A stretch of 64,000 bases of DNA from Litorimonas sp964352855 (GCA_964352855.1 CAYGTR010000002.1:1-64000); one strand, 5' to 3'; positions 7,728 to 16,698 are shown, counted from the first letter of the stretch. The notes: a model not told the origin generated them from the letters alone. Numbers and translations are program-made.

Positions 7728-9428
7728 TTATTCTCCAGCTGCGACAGGTGCAGCTTCAGGAATGGCAGGTTTACGAGCAATAGGGACTTCACCGTCGAGC
7801 GACTCAGCCATCCCACGACCTTTGACAGTCATTATCAGGTTGAAGCTCATGATTAAGGTTCCTAGGAGGAAGAGAGTTCCGCCGAGTGCACGCACCATAT
7901 AGGAGATGTGCTTGGCTGAGACAGTCTCAATAAAGGCATATTCCAGGAACCCAAGGTCAGTGTAAGCACGCCACATCAGACCTTCCATAATACCCGAGAC
8001 CCACATGGATGTGATGTAGAAGAGGATACCGATAGTGGCGAGCCAGAAGTGCCACTCGACTAGGCGTAGAGAGTAAAGTTCTTTCTTCTTCCACAACCAA
8101 GGTGTGAGGCAGTAAAGGGCTCCAAAGGTGATAAAACCATTCCAACCGAGCGCGCCGGAATGCACGTGCCCAATCGTCCAGTCAGTGTAATGCGACAGAG
8201 CATTGATATAACGAATGGACATGAGCGGGCCTTCGAATGTCGCCATGCCGTAAAAGGCTACAGAAACAACGAGCATGCGTAAAACGGGGTCTGTGCGAAG
8301 CTTGTCCCAGGCTCCAGAGAGCGTCATCAGGCCATTGATCATACCACCCCAGCTCGGCATCCAAAGCATGATAGAGAAGACCATACCCAATGTTTGTGTC
8401 CACTGCGGAAGCGCTGTGAAGTGAAGATGGTGAGGGCCGGCCCATATATAGATAAAGATAACGGCCCAGAAGTGAACGATTGAGAGCTTGTAAGACCAGA
8501 CAGGGCGATTCACACGCTTCGGAATGAAGTAATACATAATCGCGAGGAAACCGGCCGTCAGGAAGAAACCTACCGCATTATGGCCATACCACCACTGCGT
8601 CATTGCGTCTTGCACACCTGAGAAGACAGAGTAACTTTTCGCGCCTGTAAAGCTGACAGGGAGTGACAGATTGTTGACTAAGTGAAGGATCGCAACCGTA
8701 ACAATAAAGGCAAGATAGAACCAGTTGGCCACATAAATATGCGGTTCTTTACGTTTGGCCAATGTGCAAAGGAAGACCAAAAGGTAGGCGACCCAAACAA
8801 TGGTCAGCCAAATATCGACATACCATTCCGGCTCTGCATATTCTTTGGATTGCGTAATACCCGCTAGATAACCGGTCGCGGCCAAAACGATAAAGAGCTG
8901 GTAGCCCCAAAACACGAACCAAGGCCACATACCGCCTGCAAGCCGCGTACGACAGGTGCGCTGAACAACATAAAATGATGTGGCGAGGAGGGCGTTACCA
9001 CCGAAAGCAAAAATCACTGCAGATGTATGCAGCGGACGAAGACGTCCGAAATTCGTCCAAGGTGCGGCGTCAAAATAGAAAATACTCGGCCAAGTTAGCT
9101 GAAGCGCGATAACAACGCCCACCAACATACCCGCAATGCCCCAAAAGGTCGTTGCAATTACACCTGCCTTGATAACCCCGTCTTCATATTCAGACTGGTC
9201 GATCTTTGGCATCCCGTTACTGATTTTATAAATGACGGCGGCAATCCCCAATAGGAAAGCAAACATCATCATATAACCATGCATACCGAGTGTCGGGTAG
9301 AGGATGGTCTGAACATCCGTTGGCTTTGCCGCGAATAAGGACCAGATCAGTCCCAGAACCATTATGATGGCGATGAATATCAGAGAGTCGTCACTTTTAA
9401 GGTGACGGGCGTTTGTTTGCGTTGTCAT
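7728..9428 (-). CDS. ccoN: cbb3-type cytochrome c oxidase catalytic subunit I CcoN
   Basis: The 566-residue haem-copper oxidase subunit that reduces O2 at the high-spin haem/CuB centre with very high oxygen affinity. About 12 or more membrane helices are evident. Motifs: FGGNALLATSFYVVQRTC, WWYGHNAVGFFLTAG (CuB histidine and helix VI), WAGPHHLHFTALP (paired CuB histidines), and IGHVHSGALGWNG (haem-ligand histidines). It is the first gene of the ccoNOQPGHIS operon, preceded by the best FNR box in the window about 97 bp before the ATG. The protein lacks the extra subunit fusions seen in some marine cbb3 oxidases. Confidence 0.97.
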   Translation of the reverse strand: MTTQTNARHLKSDDSLIFIAIIMVLGLIWSLFAAKPTDVQTILYPTLGMHGYMMMFAFLLGIAAVIYKISNGMPKIDQSEYEDGVIKAGVIATTFWGIAGMLVGVVIALQLTWPSIFYFDAAPWTNFGRLRPLHTSAVIFAFGGNALLATSFYVVQRTCRTRLAGGMWPWFVFWGYQLFIVLAATGYLAGITQSKEYAEPEWYVDIWLTIVWVAYLLVFLCTLAKRKEPHIYVANWFYLAFIVTVAILHLVNNLSLPVSFTGAKSYSVFSGVQDAMTQWWYGHNAVGFFLTAGFLAIMYYFIPKRVNRPVWSYKLSIVHFWAVIFIYIWAGPHHLHFTALPQWTQTLGMVFSIMLWMPSWGGMINGLMTLSGAWDKLRTDPVLRMLVVSVAFYGMATFEGPLMSIRYINALSHYTDWTIGHVHSGALGWNGFITFGALYCLTPWLWKKKELYSLRLVEWHFWLATIGILFYITSMWVSGIMEGLMWRAYTDLGFLEYAFIETVSAKHISYMVRALGGTLFLLGTLIMSFNLIMTVKGRGMAESLDGEVPIARKPAIPEAAPVAAGE

Positions 9429-9518
9429 ATTTCACTCAACCCTTTTTGGTTCAACACATGGATTTTCGCGATTCATGCGAGGATCAAAACACACCTAATC
9501 CGAGAGCAGTTTTTAAAA

Positions 9519-9532
9519 TTGACCGCGGTCAA
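9519..9532. promoter_or_regulatory. FNR box upstream of ccoN
   Basis: TTGACCGCGGTCAA is a perfect palindrome of the FNR type (TTGAC-CGCG-GTCAA), extended by AAAA and TTTT on either side so that 22 bp (9515-9536) are self-complementary. It is centred about 97 bp before the ccoN ATG, in the 140-bp gap between ccoN and hemN. FNR activation of ccoNOQP is established in several alphaproteobacteria. Confidence 0.88.
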
Positions 9533-9568
9533 TTTTGGCCGAGACAACAAATTTCTTTCACAAAATTC

Positions 9569-10927
9569 TCATACGGCGATAGAGTAGCGCGCTTTATTTG
9601 ACGCGAGGTATTCATCGAAAGCGGCTGCGAAACTACGTGTAAAGGGCTGGCCTTCATGCGTGATTCTGAAGCCGTTACCGTCTTTGATAAAGAAGCCGTC
9701 GCTGTCTTGTTCCGCCAAGCTGTTTGCATGTTCTAAGATCATGCGTGCATCTTCGCCAAACGCTTTGGAAACCCTGTCCGGGGTGAGTGTGAAATAGCAC
9801 ATCAGCTCATTAATGGCACTGGCAAAGAGACGGTCTCGCGGTGATATCGCAATGCCTCTTTGTGTGGGCAAGTAGCCGTCTTCAATGGCGCGTTTATAGC
9901 TGTGCGTGTCTTTGACATTTTGCGTGTAACCTTGGGGGAACTGGCTAATCGAAGAGACGCCAAAGCCCAGCAAAGTGTCAGAATTATCAGTTGTGTAGCC
10001 CTGAAAGTTACGTCGTACAGCCCCTTGCGCGTAAGCGATGGCAAGACCGTCAGTAGGTTTTGCAAAGTGATCAATACCAATGGCCGTATAACCCATTGAT
10101 TGAAGATAGTTTTCGGCAAACCGGGCTTGAGCGAAGCGTTCTAAATTATCCGGGAGGCTCTCATCCGGGATGAGCTTCTGATGTGTTTTCACCCACGGCA
10201 CATGCGCATAGCCGAAGAGGGCGATACGGTCGGGATTAAGTTCCGTCACACGCGCGAGTGTGTCTTCGAGCGTGGTAAGAGTTTGATGCGGGAGACCGTA
10301 AAGCGCATCAATATTGAGAGACTTCACCCCATAATTGCGCAGTGTATCAATCACAAATTTGGTCTGTTCGAAACTCTGGAGGCGATTGATTGTGTTTTGA
10401 ACAAGCGGATCAAAATCTTGTACACCAAGGCTCGCGCGGGTGACGCCAAAGGCAACAAACGCCAATAGGGCATCTTCGTCCAGATCCGTGGGGTCAAATT
10501 CTAAGCTAATTTCTGTATCATCCGTAAAGGTAAAACACTCCAAGAGTACGCTCTTAAGCTCCATAAGCTCGACGGCTTGTAAGAGGCTCGGGGAGCCACC
10601 GCCGAGATGAAGATGCGCAATGGGTTGTTTCCGACCGATCTTTTTCGCTGCCAGACGGATTTCATCATATAATGTCTGCAGGTAACGCTTTACGGGCTCA
10701 TATTTGAGCGTGTGTTTTGTATGGCAGCCACAAAACCAGCATAGCCTGTCGCAAAATGGAATATGAATATAGACGGAAATTGCTTCATCCCCGGGAATCG
10801 TCTGCATCCATTTTGTGACAGTTTGATGTTGGACACTCTCATTAAAATGCGGCGCTGTCGGATAGCTCGTATAACGCGGCAAGGGGGCCGCATATTTTTT
10901 GATTAATTCATGAGAATATAACGTCAC
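9569..10927 (-). CDS. hemN: Oxygen-independent coproporphyrinogen III oxidase HemN
   Basis: A radical SAM enzyme that oxidatively decarboxylates coproporphyrinogen III to protoporphyrinogen IX without O2, needed for haem synthesis under the low-oxygen conditions where cbb3 works. The N-terminus carries PRYTSYPTAPHF, then YIHIPFCDRLCWFCGC with the CxxxCxxC cluster plus the fourth HemN cysteine, then GGGSPSLL and the HemN-specific C-terminal domain. GTG at 10927 is preferred as start because GGAGGG lies 5 nt upstream; the frame extends upstream only to a TTG at 10939, which falls on that site. About 452 residues, normal. An FNR box lies ~57 bp upstream. Confidence 0.92.
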   Translation of the reverse strand: MTLYSHELIKKYAAPLPRYTSYPTAPHFNESVQHQTVTKWMQTIPGDEAISVYIHIPFCDRLCWFCGCHTKHTLKYEPVKRYLQTLYDEIRLAAKKIGRKQPIAHLHLGGGSPSLLQAVELMELKSVLLECFTFTDDTEISLEFDPTDLDEDALLAFVAFGVTRASLGVQDFDPLVQNTINRLQSFEQTKFVIDTLRNYGVKSLNIDALYGLPHQTLTTLEDTLARVTELNPDRIALFGYAHVPWVKTHQKLIPDESLPDNLERFAQARFAENYLQSMGYTAIGIDHFAKPTDGLAIAYAQGAVRRNFQGYTTDNSDTLLGFGVSSISQFPQGYTQNVKDTHSYKRAIEDGYLPTQRGIAISPRDRLFASAINELMCYFTLTPDRVSKAFGEDARMILEHANSLAEQDSDGFFIKDGNGFRITHEGQPFTRSFAAAFDEYLASNKARYSIAV

Positions 10928-10977
10928 CCGACCCTCCAATAGTTGAGAGGGGCTTAGTGATATTCGCGTTGTAAAAA

Positions 10978-10991
10978 TTGTCTGGGGTCAA
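10978..10991. promoter_or_regulatory. FNR box upstream of hemN
   Basis: TTGTCTGGGGTCAA has arms TTGTC and GTCAA around a 4-bp spacer. It is centred about 57 bp before the hemN start codon on the minus strand. It differs from the hemA box only in one spacer base. Confidence 0.78.
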
Positions 10992-11362
10992 ATTTCAGAC
11001 AACAAAAACAATTGCATGAATATAGGCCTTAGAAATTACGTTGTATTTTTGGTATGGGTTTCAGGAAATTCCGCGAAGATTTATCCAGAACGAAATAGAC
11101 AAATTCACGACGAATATGTGTCTTGTGTGCCCCTAAGCGTCTCAAGGCGTGTCCCGCAACTGACTTGATGCCGCGTTCAATACCTCCGAATTTTCCCTAG
11201 GAGGGATTCATAACGAAATGACATCGCAATAGACCGTTTGTTTACATCACAACGTTTCTGTAATCGATTGTTTTTGATGAGAACTCCATGACTATTGAAA
11301 TACAATAGGTTTGGTTTTCAACACAATAGGGTGAGGTGTGTGGCCACACAAATAGAGTGTTT
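10992..11362. other. Intergenic stretch left of the assembly gap, no supported gene
   Basis: About 370 bp between the hemN promoter and the N run. The only open stretch of note is minus-strand, 11029-11199 (about 55 sense codons, basic, no usual start codon and a TAG immediately upstream). It may be chance or the remains of a frameshifted gene. The sequence next to the gap may be the 3' part of whatever lies in the missing segment. Confidence 0.4.
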
Positions 11363-11462
11363 NNNNNNNNNNNNNNNNNNNNNNNNNNNNNNNNNNNNNN
11401 NNNNNNNNNNNNNNNNNNNNNNNNNNNNNNNNNNNNNNNNNNNNNNNNNNNNNNNNNNNNNN
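11363..11462. other. Assembly gap of exactly 100 N
   Basis: One hundred consecutive undetermined bases. A round number of 100 is the usual placeholder for a scaffold join of unknown size, so the missing sequence may be longer or shorter. It truncates the minus-strand gene at 11463-11643. Confidence 0.97.
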
Positions 11463-11643
11463 GGAAATTAGGGTCATGTCCCATCGTGCAGACATCGATT
11501 TTCTCGACAAGATGGCGGTTTAATAATGCGGCAAGGGCGTTATCGGTAAAGAGCCTGCTCTCTGCAAAGCTGTCAGACTTGGCTTGAGTCACTTTGCCAT
11601 AATAACGACGATCTTGTTCCGTCCAATCCTGAGTAATATTCAT
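11463..11643 (-). CDS. Unknown protein divergent from hemA, 3' part lost in the gap
   Basis: The first 60 codons of a gene starting at ATG 11643 with AGAGGC upstream. The peptide begins MNITQDWTEQDRRYYG, continues with FAESRLFTDNALAALLNRH and VCTMGHDPN, and is then cut by the N run. There is no signal peptide. I do not recognise the family. The translation continuing on the other side of the gap has no gene-like character and cannot be assumed to belong to the same protein. An FNR box sits midway between this ATG and hemA, so the gene is probably controlled by FnrL together with hemA. Confidence 0.65.
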
Positions 11644-11697
11644 AATAGCCTCTTTAATTCTTAAGAAAGCAGATTCGAAAATCCAAATGCGGTTTTT

Positions 11698-11711
11698 TTG
11701 TCCGGGGTCAA
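11698..11711. promoter_or_regulatory. FNR box shared by hemA and the divergent unknown gene
   Basis: TTGTCCGGGGTCAA matches the FNR pattern with arms TTGTC and GTCAA. Its centre is about 58 bp from the hemA ATG (11763) and about 62 bp from the ATG of the minus-strand gene (11643), so one site could serve both directions. Confidence 0.78.
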
Positions 11712-11762
11712 AGTTAACCATAGATTTTTCGACAATCAGGTAACTTCACTGGGGAGATTTCT

Positions 11763-12998
11763 ATGACGCCTGACTATTACGCTTCTTTTTTCAAGGCTGT
11801 TGAGACCGTTAAAGAAGAGGGTCGTTACCGCATCTTTCGCGATATTCGGCGCTCGAAGGGGAATTTCCCGCAAGCCACTTGGTTCAAAGATAATGGAGAC
11901 GAGCAGGAGATAACTGTTTGGTGCTCTAATGACTATCTCGGTATGGGCGAGAATCAGTGTGTTGTTGAAGCCGTCAAAACGGCCGTGGATGCGGCTGGCA
12001 CGGGCTCAGGCGGCACGCGTAACATTTCGGGCACAACGCGTTATCATGTGCAATTGGAAAAAGAATTGGCGAGTTTGCACGAAAAAGACGGCGCTCTTGT
12101 GCTGACCTCTGGCTATGTAGCAAATGAAGCGACTTTGGGCGTTATGAGCAAAATTCTGCCGGGCCTCATCATTTTTTCAGACGAGATGAACCATGCCTCT
12201 ATGATTTCAGGCATTCAACGCGCCCGCTGCGACAAGCACATTTTCAAACATAACGATCTTAGCCATCTGGAAGAGAAACTTAAATCGGTGCCGATTGACG
12301 CGCCGAAACTTATTGCTTTTGAAAGTGTCTATTCAATGGATGCTGACATTGCCCCAATCAAAGAAATTTGTGATTTGGCAAAGAAATACAAAGCCTTGAC
12401 GTATTTAGACGAAGTACATGCTGTGGGAATGTATGGTCCGCAAGGCGGTGGTATCGCAGAAGCGAGAGGCCTAATGAACCGCATCGATATTATTCAAGGC
12501 ACATTGGCGAAAGCTTACGGGATGGTAGGCGGCTATATTGCGGCTGATAACATCATTATTGATGCTGTGCGCTCACTTGCCTCTGGTTTTATTTTTACGA
12601 CATCTATTCCGCCAAGCACAGCGGCCGGGGCGTTACGTTCTGTTCGCGTGTTAAAAGTCAGTCCTGAAAAGCGGATGCAGCATCAAGACCGCGCCAATGC
12701 GCTAAAGAGTCGTTTCAGATCTGCTGGTTATAATTTCATCGACGGGGAGACACATATTGTGCCGTTGATGGTTTGCGACCCCGTTAAATGTCAGGCTATC
12801 TCTGATAGGCTGATAAATGAGTTCGGCATTTATGCCCAACCAATCAACTATCCCACAGTTCCCAAAGGCACCGAACGCCTCCGCTTTACGCCCAGCCCGA
12901 TGCACACAGATGAGATGTTGGATCATCTCATGTTTGCACTGAGCAAAGTTTGGGCTGAATTTGGATTATCACATAATAAGGTTGCTATTGCCTCCTAA
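11763..12998 (+). CDS. hemA: 5-aminolevulinate synthase HemA
   Basis: A 411-residue PLP enzyme that condenses glycine and succinyl-CoA to 5-aminolevulinate, the first haem step in the C4 (Shemin) pathway typical of alphaproteobacteria. Family landmarks: N-terminal YYASFFKAVETVKEEGRYR, WCSNDYLGMG, GTGSGGTRNISGTTRYH split by the glycine-rich loop, FSDEMNHASMI, YLDEVHAVGMYG (cofactor-binding Asp) and the PLP lysine in GTLAKAYG. Complete and of usual length. It is transcribed away from the unknown gene at 11463, with the shared FNR box giving low-oxygen induction alongside hemN and ccoN. Confidence 0.95.
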   Translation: MTPDYYASFFKAVETVKEEGRYRIFRDIRRSKGNFPQATWFKDNGDEQEITVWCSNDYLGMGENQCVVEAVKTAVDAAGTGSGGTRNISGTTRYHVQLEKELASLHEKDGALVLTSGYVANEATLGVMSKILPGLIIFSDEMNHASMISGIQRARCDKHIFKHNDLSHLEEKLKSVPIDAPKLIAFESVYSMDADIAPIKEICDLAKKYKALTYLDEVHAVGMYGPQGGGIAEARGLMNRIDIIQGTLAKAYGMVGGYIAADNIIIDAVRSLASGFIFTTSIPPSTAAGALRSVRVLKVSPEKRMQHQDRANALKSRFRSAGYNFIDGETHIVPLMVCDPVKCQAISDRLINEFGIYAQPINYPTVPKGTERLRFTPSPMHTDEMLDHLMFALSKVWAEFGLSHNKVAIAS

Positions 12999-13093
12999 CA
13001 TATGTGCGCTCTTTAAGCCGAGCCTCGTTTCGTTGTTCCGTCGTCCTTGCCAAGCAGATATCTGGCGAGGCACGGTTGTACTGAAAATTGCAA

Positions 13094-13163
13094 ATTGGTA
13101 TTACCAATAAATATAAATCGGTAAATATAAGAGGTTGACATACTGGGAATCATTGGTTCATTA
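13094..13163 (+). promoter_or_regulatory. Promoter of the first TonB receptor with ATTGGTA/TACCAAT operator
   Basis: A perfect 15-bp palindrome ATTGGTATTACCAAT (13094-13108) lies 34 bp (centre to first base) before a consensus -35 TTGACA (13135-13140). A weak -10 falls around 13158-13164. A further degenerate half-site, CGGTAAATATAA, fills the space between. The same arrangement with the same spacing precedes the second TonB receptor (34143-34203). The likely binder is the GntR/FadR-type regulator encoded at 16699, which is inference. Confidence 0.72.
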
Positions 13164-13207
13164 ATTGTTTAAATAAGATTCAATAATTTTCTCAGGGGAA
13201 ATATACT

Positions 13208-16200
13208 ATGTCCAAACCAATCAATGATGATTCCAGAACCAATCAATTAACGACATCTTTATTGAAGCGCTCATTACTCTTAGGTGTGGGGTTATCGACT
13301 CTGGCGATGTCAACTGTAGCCGTTGCCCAAGACTCAGACCCTGACGAAGTAATTGTCACAGGTACCCGGCAGGTCATTCAAGACTCAATTGCTTTGAAGC
13401 GTAGTAATACACAAATTGTTGATGGTTTGTCTGCTGACGAGATTGGTGATATTCCAGCGCTTTCAATTGGTGAGGCTCTGGAAAATATTACAGGTGTAGC
13501 TTCCCACAGAGAAAATGGCGGCGCCACAGAAGTGTCCATTCGGGGTCTGGGGCCATATCTGTCTTCCACGGTTATAAATGGTCGTGCCGCCACAAATGGC
13601 TCCGGTGACCGCTCAGTCAACTTCTCGCAGTTCCCGTCAGAGCTCGTCAACAAATTGGCGGTTTTTAAAACACAAGATGCCAGTCAGATCGAAGGCGGTG
13701 TGGCCGGACAAATCCAGATCGACACCTTAAAGCCACTGGATTTCGGGAAACGACGTATTCAAGGTGAAATCAAAGGGAATATAAATCCGGATCAACTCAA
13801 ACAAGACGATACAGAAGCGGGCGACATCGGTTATCGCGGGACTTTTTCATATGTTGATCAATATGAGGTGAAGGGTTTGGGAGATATTGGTGTGTCTATT
13901 GGCTTACAGCGCAGTGACATTTCACAGCCGGAGGCAGAGAGCCGCCAAACAAGTTCAACAAGTGACTCGCGTCCAGCTTGTTTGATTACAAACGGTATCG
14001 GAAGTTATATCGAGCCGACCACTGGAGGGACGGTGACCGGTTTTTCTAATAACCCAGAAACAAGACGTTTTAACAATGATGATTGTGACGATGTAAACCT
14101 TGAAGGCTTCGACCTTAGTGACTCAAGTGGTAGTGCTAGTCCTACCCCAGAGGAGTTGGCTGGATTCAGAAATGGTTCGGGTTCTAGGGTAGAGGGTTTT
14201 GACACTTCGATTTTCAATGGTGGTCGTGTAGATGGGGATGTGCCGTTCGCTTTCGCGCCGTCCCAGCGTCATTATCGTCAAAATGATACTCGGGATGAAC
14301 GTGACGCCATATTCGGAACAGTGCAGTGGCAGCCAAATGATAGGCTTGATATTAATTTCGATGGTCAGTGGTCAGAGCGCTTGCGCACAGAGCGCCGTAA
14401 TGATCTGACATTTAATGGAGGTCGCTTCAATGATACGTCATTAAATGTTGGGCCAGGTGGAACGACAACGACCTTAGATTCTTTGGTGCTGACACCTCAA
14501 GGCGGTATACTTCGTGCGATTACCGACAACTCTATCGAGGTGCAAGGGGGTGATTGGCAGCAGAAAGAAACTTACACGGGGGCTGGTATTAATGTCGCTT
14601 ATGATGTTTCTGATCGCCTCACGGTTTCTGCGGATTATGGATATTCAAACACAAAACGTGTTGAGAATGCGATTGAATTCCGCATTCAATCAGACATTAC
14701 GCCTGTTATAGAGTTTGATCAGAGAAATCTCGATGTGCCTGTTTATACGCTTTACGATGAGGTCTTCGACGTTAATGATCATGATAATTATGTAGACCGC
14801 TTGCTCGTGAGAATTGATAATGACGTATTACGTGATAACACGGTTAATTCCTTGCGCTTCGATGCTAATTATGAACTTGATGGTAAATTCTTTACGAATT
14901 TTGAGGCTGGCGTAAGGTGGGCACAGCAAGACTATTTGGAGCTTCCCGGTGGGATCGACAGTGGCAATCCTCTCCTTGCAAATAGTGGTCGTTTCTCTTT
15001 TGAGATTGAAAATGACGGTGAGCTGACGGTTAACAACCAAGAGGTTATTGATGATAGTGATGATGACCTTTATGACACGCCTGGTTTTGAGAATTTTCAA
15101 TCCAATATCATAGACATCATTTCCTCAACAAATTCTGCTTGCCGGACAGCGTTTCCCGAAGGGAACTCATTCTTAAGCAGTCTGCGTGATGGTGATCTTG
15201 TCACAAACGTTGCTGATGACGGCACTGTTATCAGTTCAACAAACTCATGGGCCACTTTTGATGCAACGTGTGTTGCAGATACAGCCGTAAGTTCTTTGAA
15301 TTCCATATTGAATGATATTAATGGGTTTCTTACCAACCCAGACGCGGATGAAAATACGTTTGATGCGGCGCTAGGCGCATTTTCGAGTGGCGCACCCGGG
15401 CTCATTGAGGCGAATACCTCAACGGTTGATGTTCAGGAAACAACGACGGCGTTTTATGCCATGACGGGTTATGAAACAAGTTTCGATGGGTTACCGATTT
15501 CAGGTAATATTGGCCTTCGGGTTATCCAGACTGACATTACGGCGACGGGTTATCGCCCGGAATTGATTGTAACCGGTAGTGATGGGGCACTTTCTCTAAG
15601 TTTCGGGGATAATTTGGAGCCCTTTACCGTCGAGCATGACTATACACGGTTTTTACCAAGTGCGATTGCGGTTGTAGAACTAGCGGATGATAAGCTTTTG
15701 CGTCTTGGTGCTTTCCGTGCCTTATCGCGTGCTGATCTTGCAGATATGGGGGCAGGTCGCTCGTTTAATTCTAATCTTAGTGATGATGAGGAAGTCGGGA
15801 GTGTTAATGACTTGATTTCCAGTGTTACAGGGAATGGCAATCCGGCCATTGATCCGCTTATGTCATGGAATTTCGACGCGGGATATGAATGGTATCCGAA
15901 TGAAGACTCAATCTTTGCTGTCGGGGCATATTATAAGATATTCCAAGGTGGTTTCACAAATGTGGTTGAGCAAGAGACTTATCTTTTGAATGGCCAAGAG
16001 GTGTCTTTCGATGTGTCCGGCCTGCAGCAAGTTAATGATGATACAAATAACCTGTTCGGCGTCGAATTTACGGGTTCTCATCGCTTTAGCTATCTTCCAG
16101 GTCTGTTGAGTGGGTTGGGAGCAAGAGTCAGCTATAACTATGCCGACTCAAATTTTGAGTTTGAAGACAGTCGTTATGGGGATATTTTTGTAGGCCAAGC

Positions 16201-16570
16201 TGACGGAAGTGTTGTTCAAACAAATAGTGGTATAATCGCGCCTGGTGGTTTGCCAGGGTTGTCAAAGCACACGCTCTCTGCACAAGTTTATTATCAAGTC
16301 GGCGAGTTTGATATGGCTGTAAATTACAAATATCGCGATGAGTATTTTCAGCCCTTTATTTCTGATGGCACCCGATTGAGATATGTTGGCGATGTCGGTG
16401 TTTGGGAGGCGCGTGCATCTTATAATGTCACGGATAATTTCCGTGTATCCGTTGAGGCAATTAACCTCTTCAGCGAACCGAAAGAGCAATTCGCATATGT
16501 TCGTGATGACCGTTATGAGATAAATGATTACGGCCCGCGTATCTTCTTCGGCATACGTGGTCGTTTCTAA
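13208..16570 (+). CDS. Large TonB-dependent receptor, probable alginate oligosaccharide importer
   Basis: A 1120-residue outer-membrane receptor of the Xanthomonas/Caulobacter TonB class. A signal peptide ends near VAVAQ (residue ~41). A TonB-box-like DEVIVTGTRQ is followed by the plug domain (SADEIGDIPALSIGEALENI, VSIRGLG, QIEGGVAGQI), and a long barrel ends in the strand FFGIRGRF with terminal Phe. Start ATG has AGGGGA upstream. Substrate is inferred from the adjoining alginate lyases and from the shared operator; the sequence alone does not show specificity. An acidic extracellular loop region near residues 600-720 includes two cysteine-containing segments. No SusD partner is present, as expected for proteobacteria. 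Confidence 0.9.
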   Translation: MSKPINDDSRTNQLTTSLLKRSLLLGVGLSTLAMSTVAVAQDSDPDEVIVTGTRQVIQDSIALKRSNTQIVDGLSADEIGDIPALSIGEALENITGVASHRENGGATEVSIRGLGPYLSSTVINGRAATNGSGDRSVNFSQFPSELVNKLAVFKTQDASQIEGGVAGQIQIDTLKPLDFGKRRIQGEIKGNINPDQLKQDDTEAGDIGYRGTFSYVDQYEVKGLGDIGVSIGLQRSDISQPEAESRQTSSTSDSRPACLITNGIGSYIEPTTGGTVTGFSNNPETRRFNNDDCDDVNLEGFDLSDSSGSASPTPEELAGFRNGSGSRVEGFDTSIFNGGRVDGDVPFAFAPSQRHYRQNDTRDERDAIFGTVQWQPNDRLDINFDGQWSERLRTERRNDLTFNGGRFNDTSLNVGPGGTTTTLDSLVLTPQGGILRAITDNSIEVQGGDWQQKETYTGAGINVAYDVSDRLTVSADYGYSNTKRVENAIEFRIQSDITPVIEFDQRNLDVPVYTLYDEVFDVNDHDNYVDRLLVRIDNDVLRDNTVNSLRFDANYELDGKFFTNFEAGVRWAQQDYLELPGGIDSGNPLLANSGRFSFEIENDGELTVNNQEVIDDSDDDLYDTPGFENFQSNIIDIISSTNSACRTAFPEGNSFLSSLRDGDLVTNVADDGTVISSTNSWATFDATCVADTAVSSLNSILNDINGFLTNPDADENTFDAALGAFSSGAPGLIEANTSTVDVQETTTAFYAMTGYETSFDGLPISGNIGLRVIQTDITATGYRPELIVTGSDGALSLSFGDNLEPFTVEHDYTRFLPSAIAVVELADDKLLRLGAFRALSRADLADMGAGRSFNSNLSDDEEVGSVNDLISSVTGNGNPAIDPLMSWNFDAGYEWYPNEDSIFAVGAYYKIFQGGFTNVVEQETYLLNGQEVSFDVSGLQQVNDDTNNLFGVEFTGSHRFSYLPGLLSGLGARVSYNYADSNFEFEDSRYGDIFVGQADGSVVQTNSGIIAPGGLPGLSKHTLSAQVYYQVGEFDMAVNYKYRDEYFQPFISDGTRLRYVGDVGVWEARASYNVTDNFRVSVEAINLFSEPKEQFAYVRDDRYEINDYGPRIFFGIRGRF

Positions 16571-16597
16571 GAGGCCCTGACTCACTTAAAGCATTCT

Positions 16598-16637
16598 AAG
16601 GCGTAATTCTTAATCAGAATTGCGCCTTTATTTTTTT
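16598..16637 (+). terminator. Rho-independent terminator after the first TonB receptor
   Basis: A 13-bp stem AAGGCGTAATTCT / AGAATTGCGCCTT with one G-T pair and loop TAATC, followed by TATTTTTTT. It separates the receptor transcript from gntR. Confidence 0.88.
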
Positions 16638-16641
16638 AGGA

Positions 16642-16680
16642 ATTGGTATAGTCATTTCGAGGTATATGTTTATATTGGTA
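16642..16680. promoter_or_regulatory. Two ATTGGTA half-sites before gntR
   Basis: ATTGGTA occurs at 16642-16648 and again at 16674-16680, spaced 32 bp (about three helical turns), immediately before the gntR start. They match one arm of the receptor operator and suggest autoregulation, but neither has a complete opposite arm. Confidence 0.5.
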
Positions 16681-16698
16681 TGATGAATGAGGGGAATT

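Noticed and set aside
11029..11199. Open minus-strand stretch of about 55 basic codons left of the assembly gap
   Set aside because: No ATG, GTG or well-placed TTG start with a ribosome-binding site, TAG directly upstream, and no family recognised. Kept only as a note.
11242..11362. Continuation of the unknown FNR-linked gene across the N run
   Set aside because: The frame happens to stay open through 100 N, but the gap size is arbitrary, and the residues beyond it (many Cys, Tyr, His without pattern) do not look like the same protein.
13058..13075. Possible terminator after hemA around CCTTGCCA...TGGCGAGG
   Set aside because: A hairpin can be drawn with one G-T pair, but the loop is long and no T run follows in either direction.
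13208..16570. Frameshift or fusion in the 1120-residue TonB receptor because of its length
   Set aside because: Signal peptide, plug, barrel and C-terminal Phe are all in one frame, and this receptor class commonly reaches 900-1200 residues.
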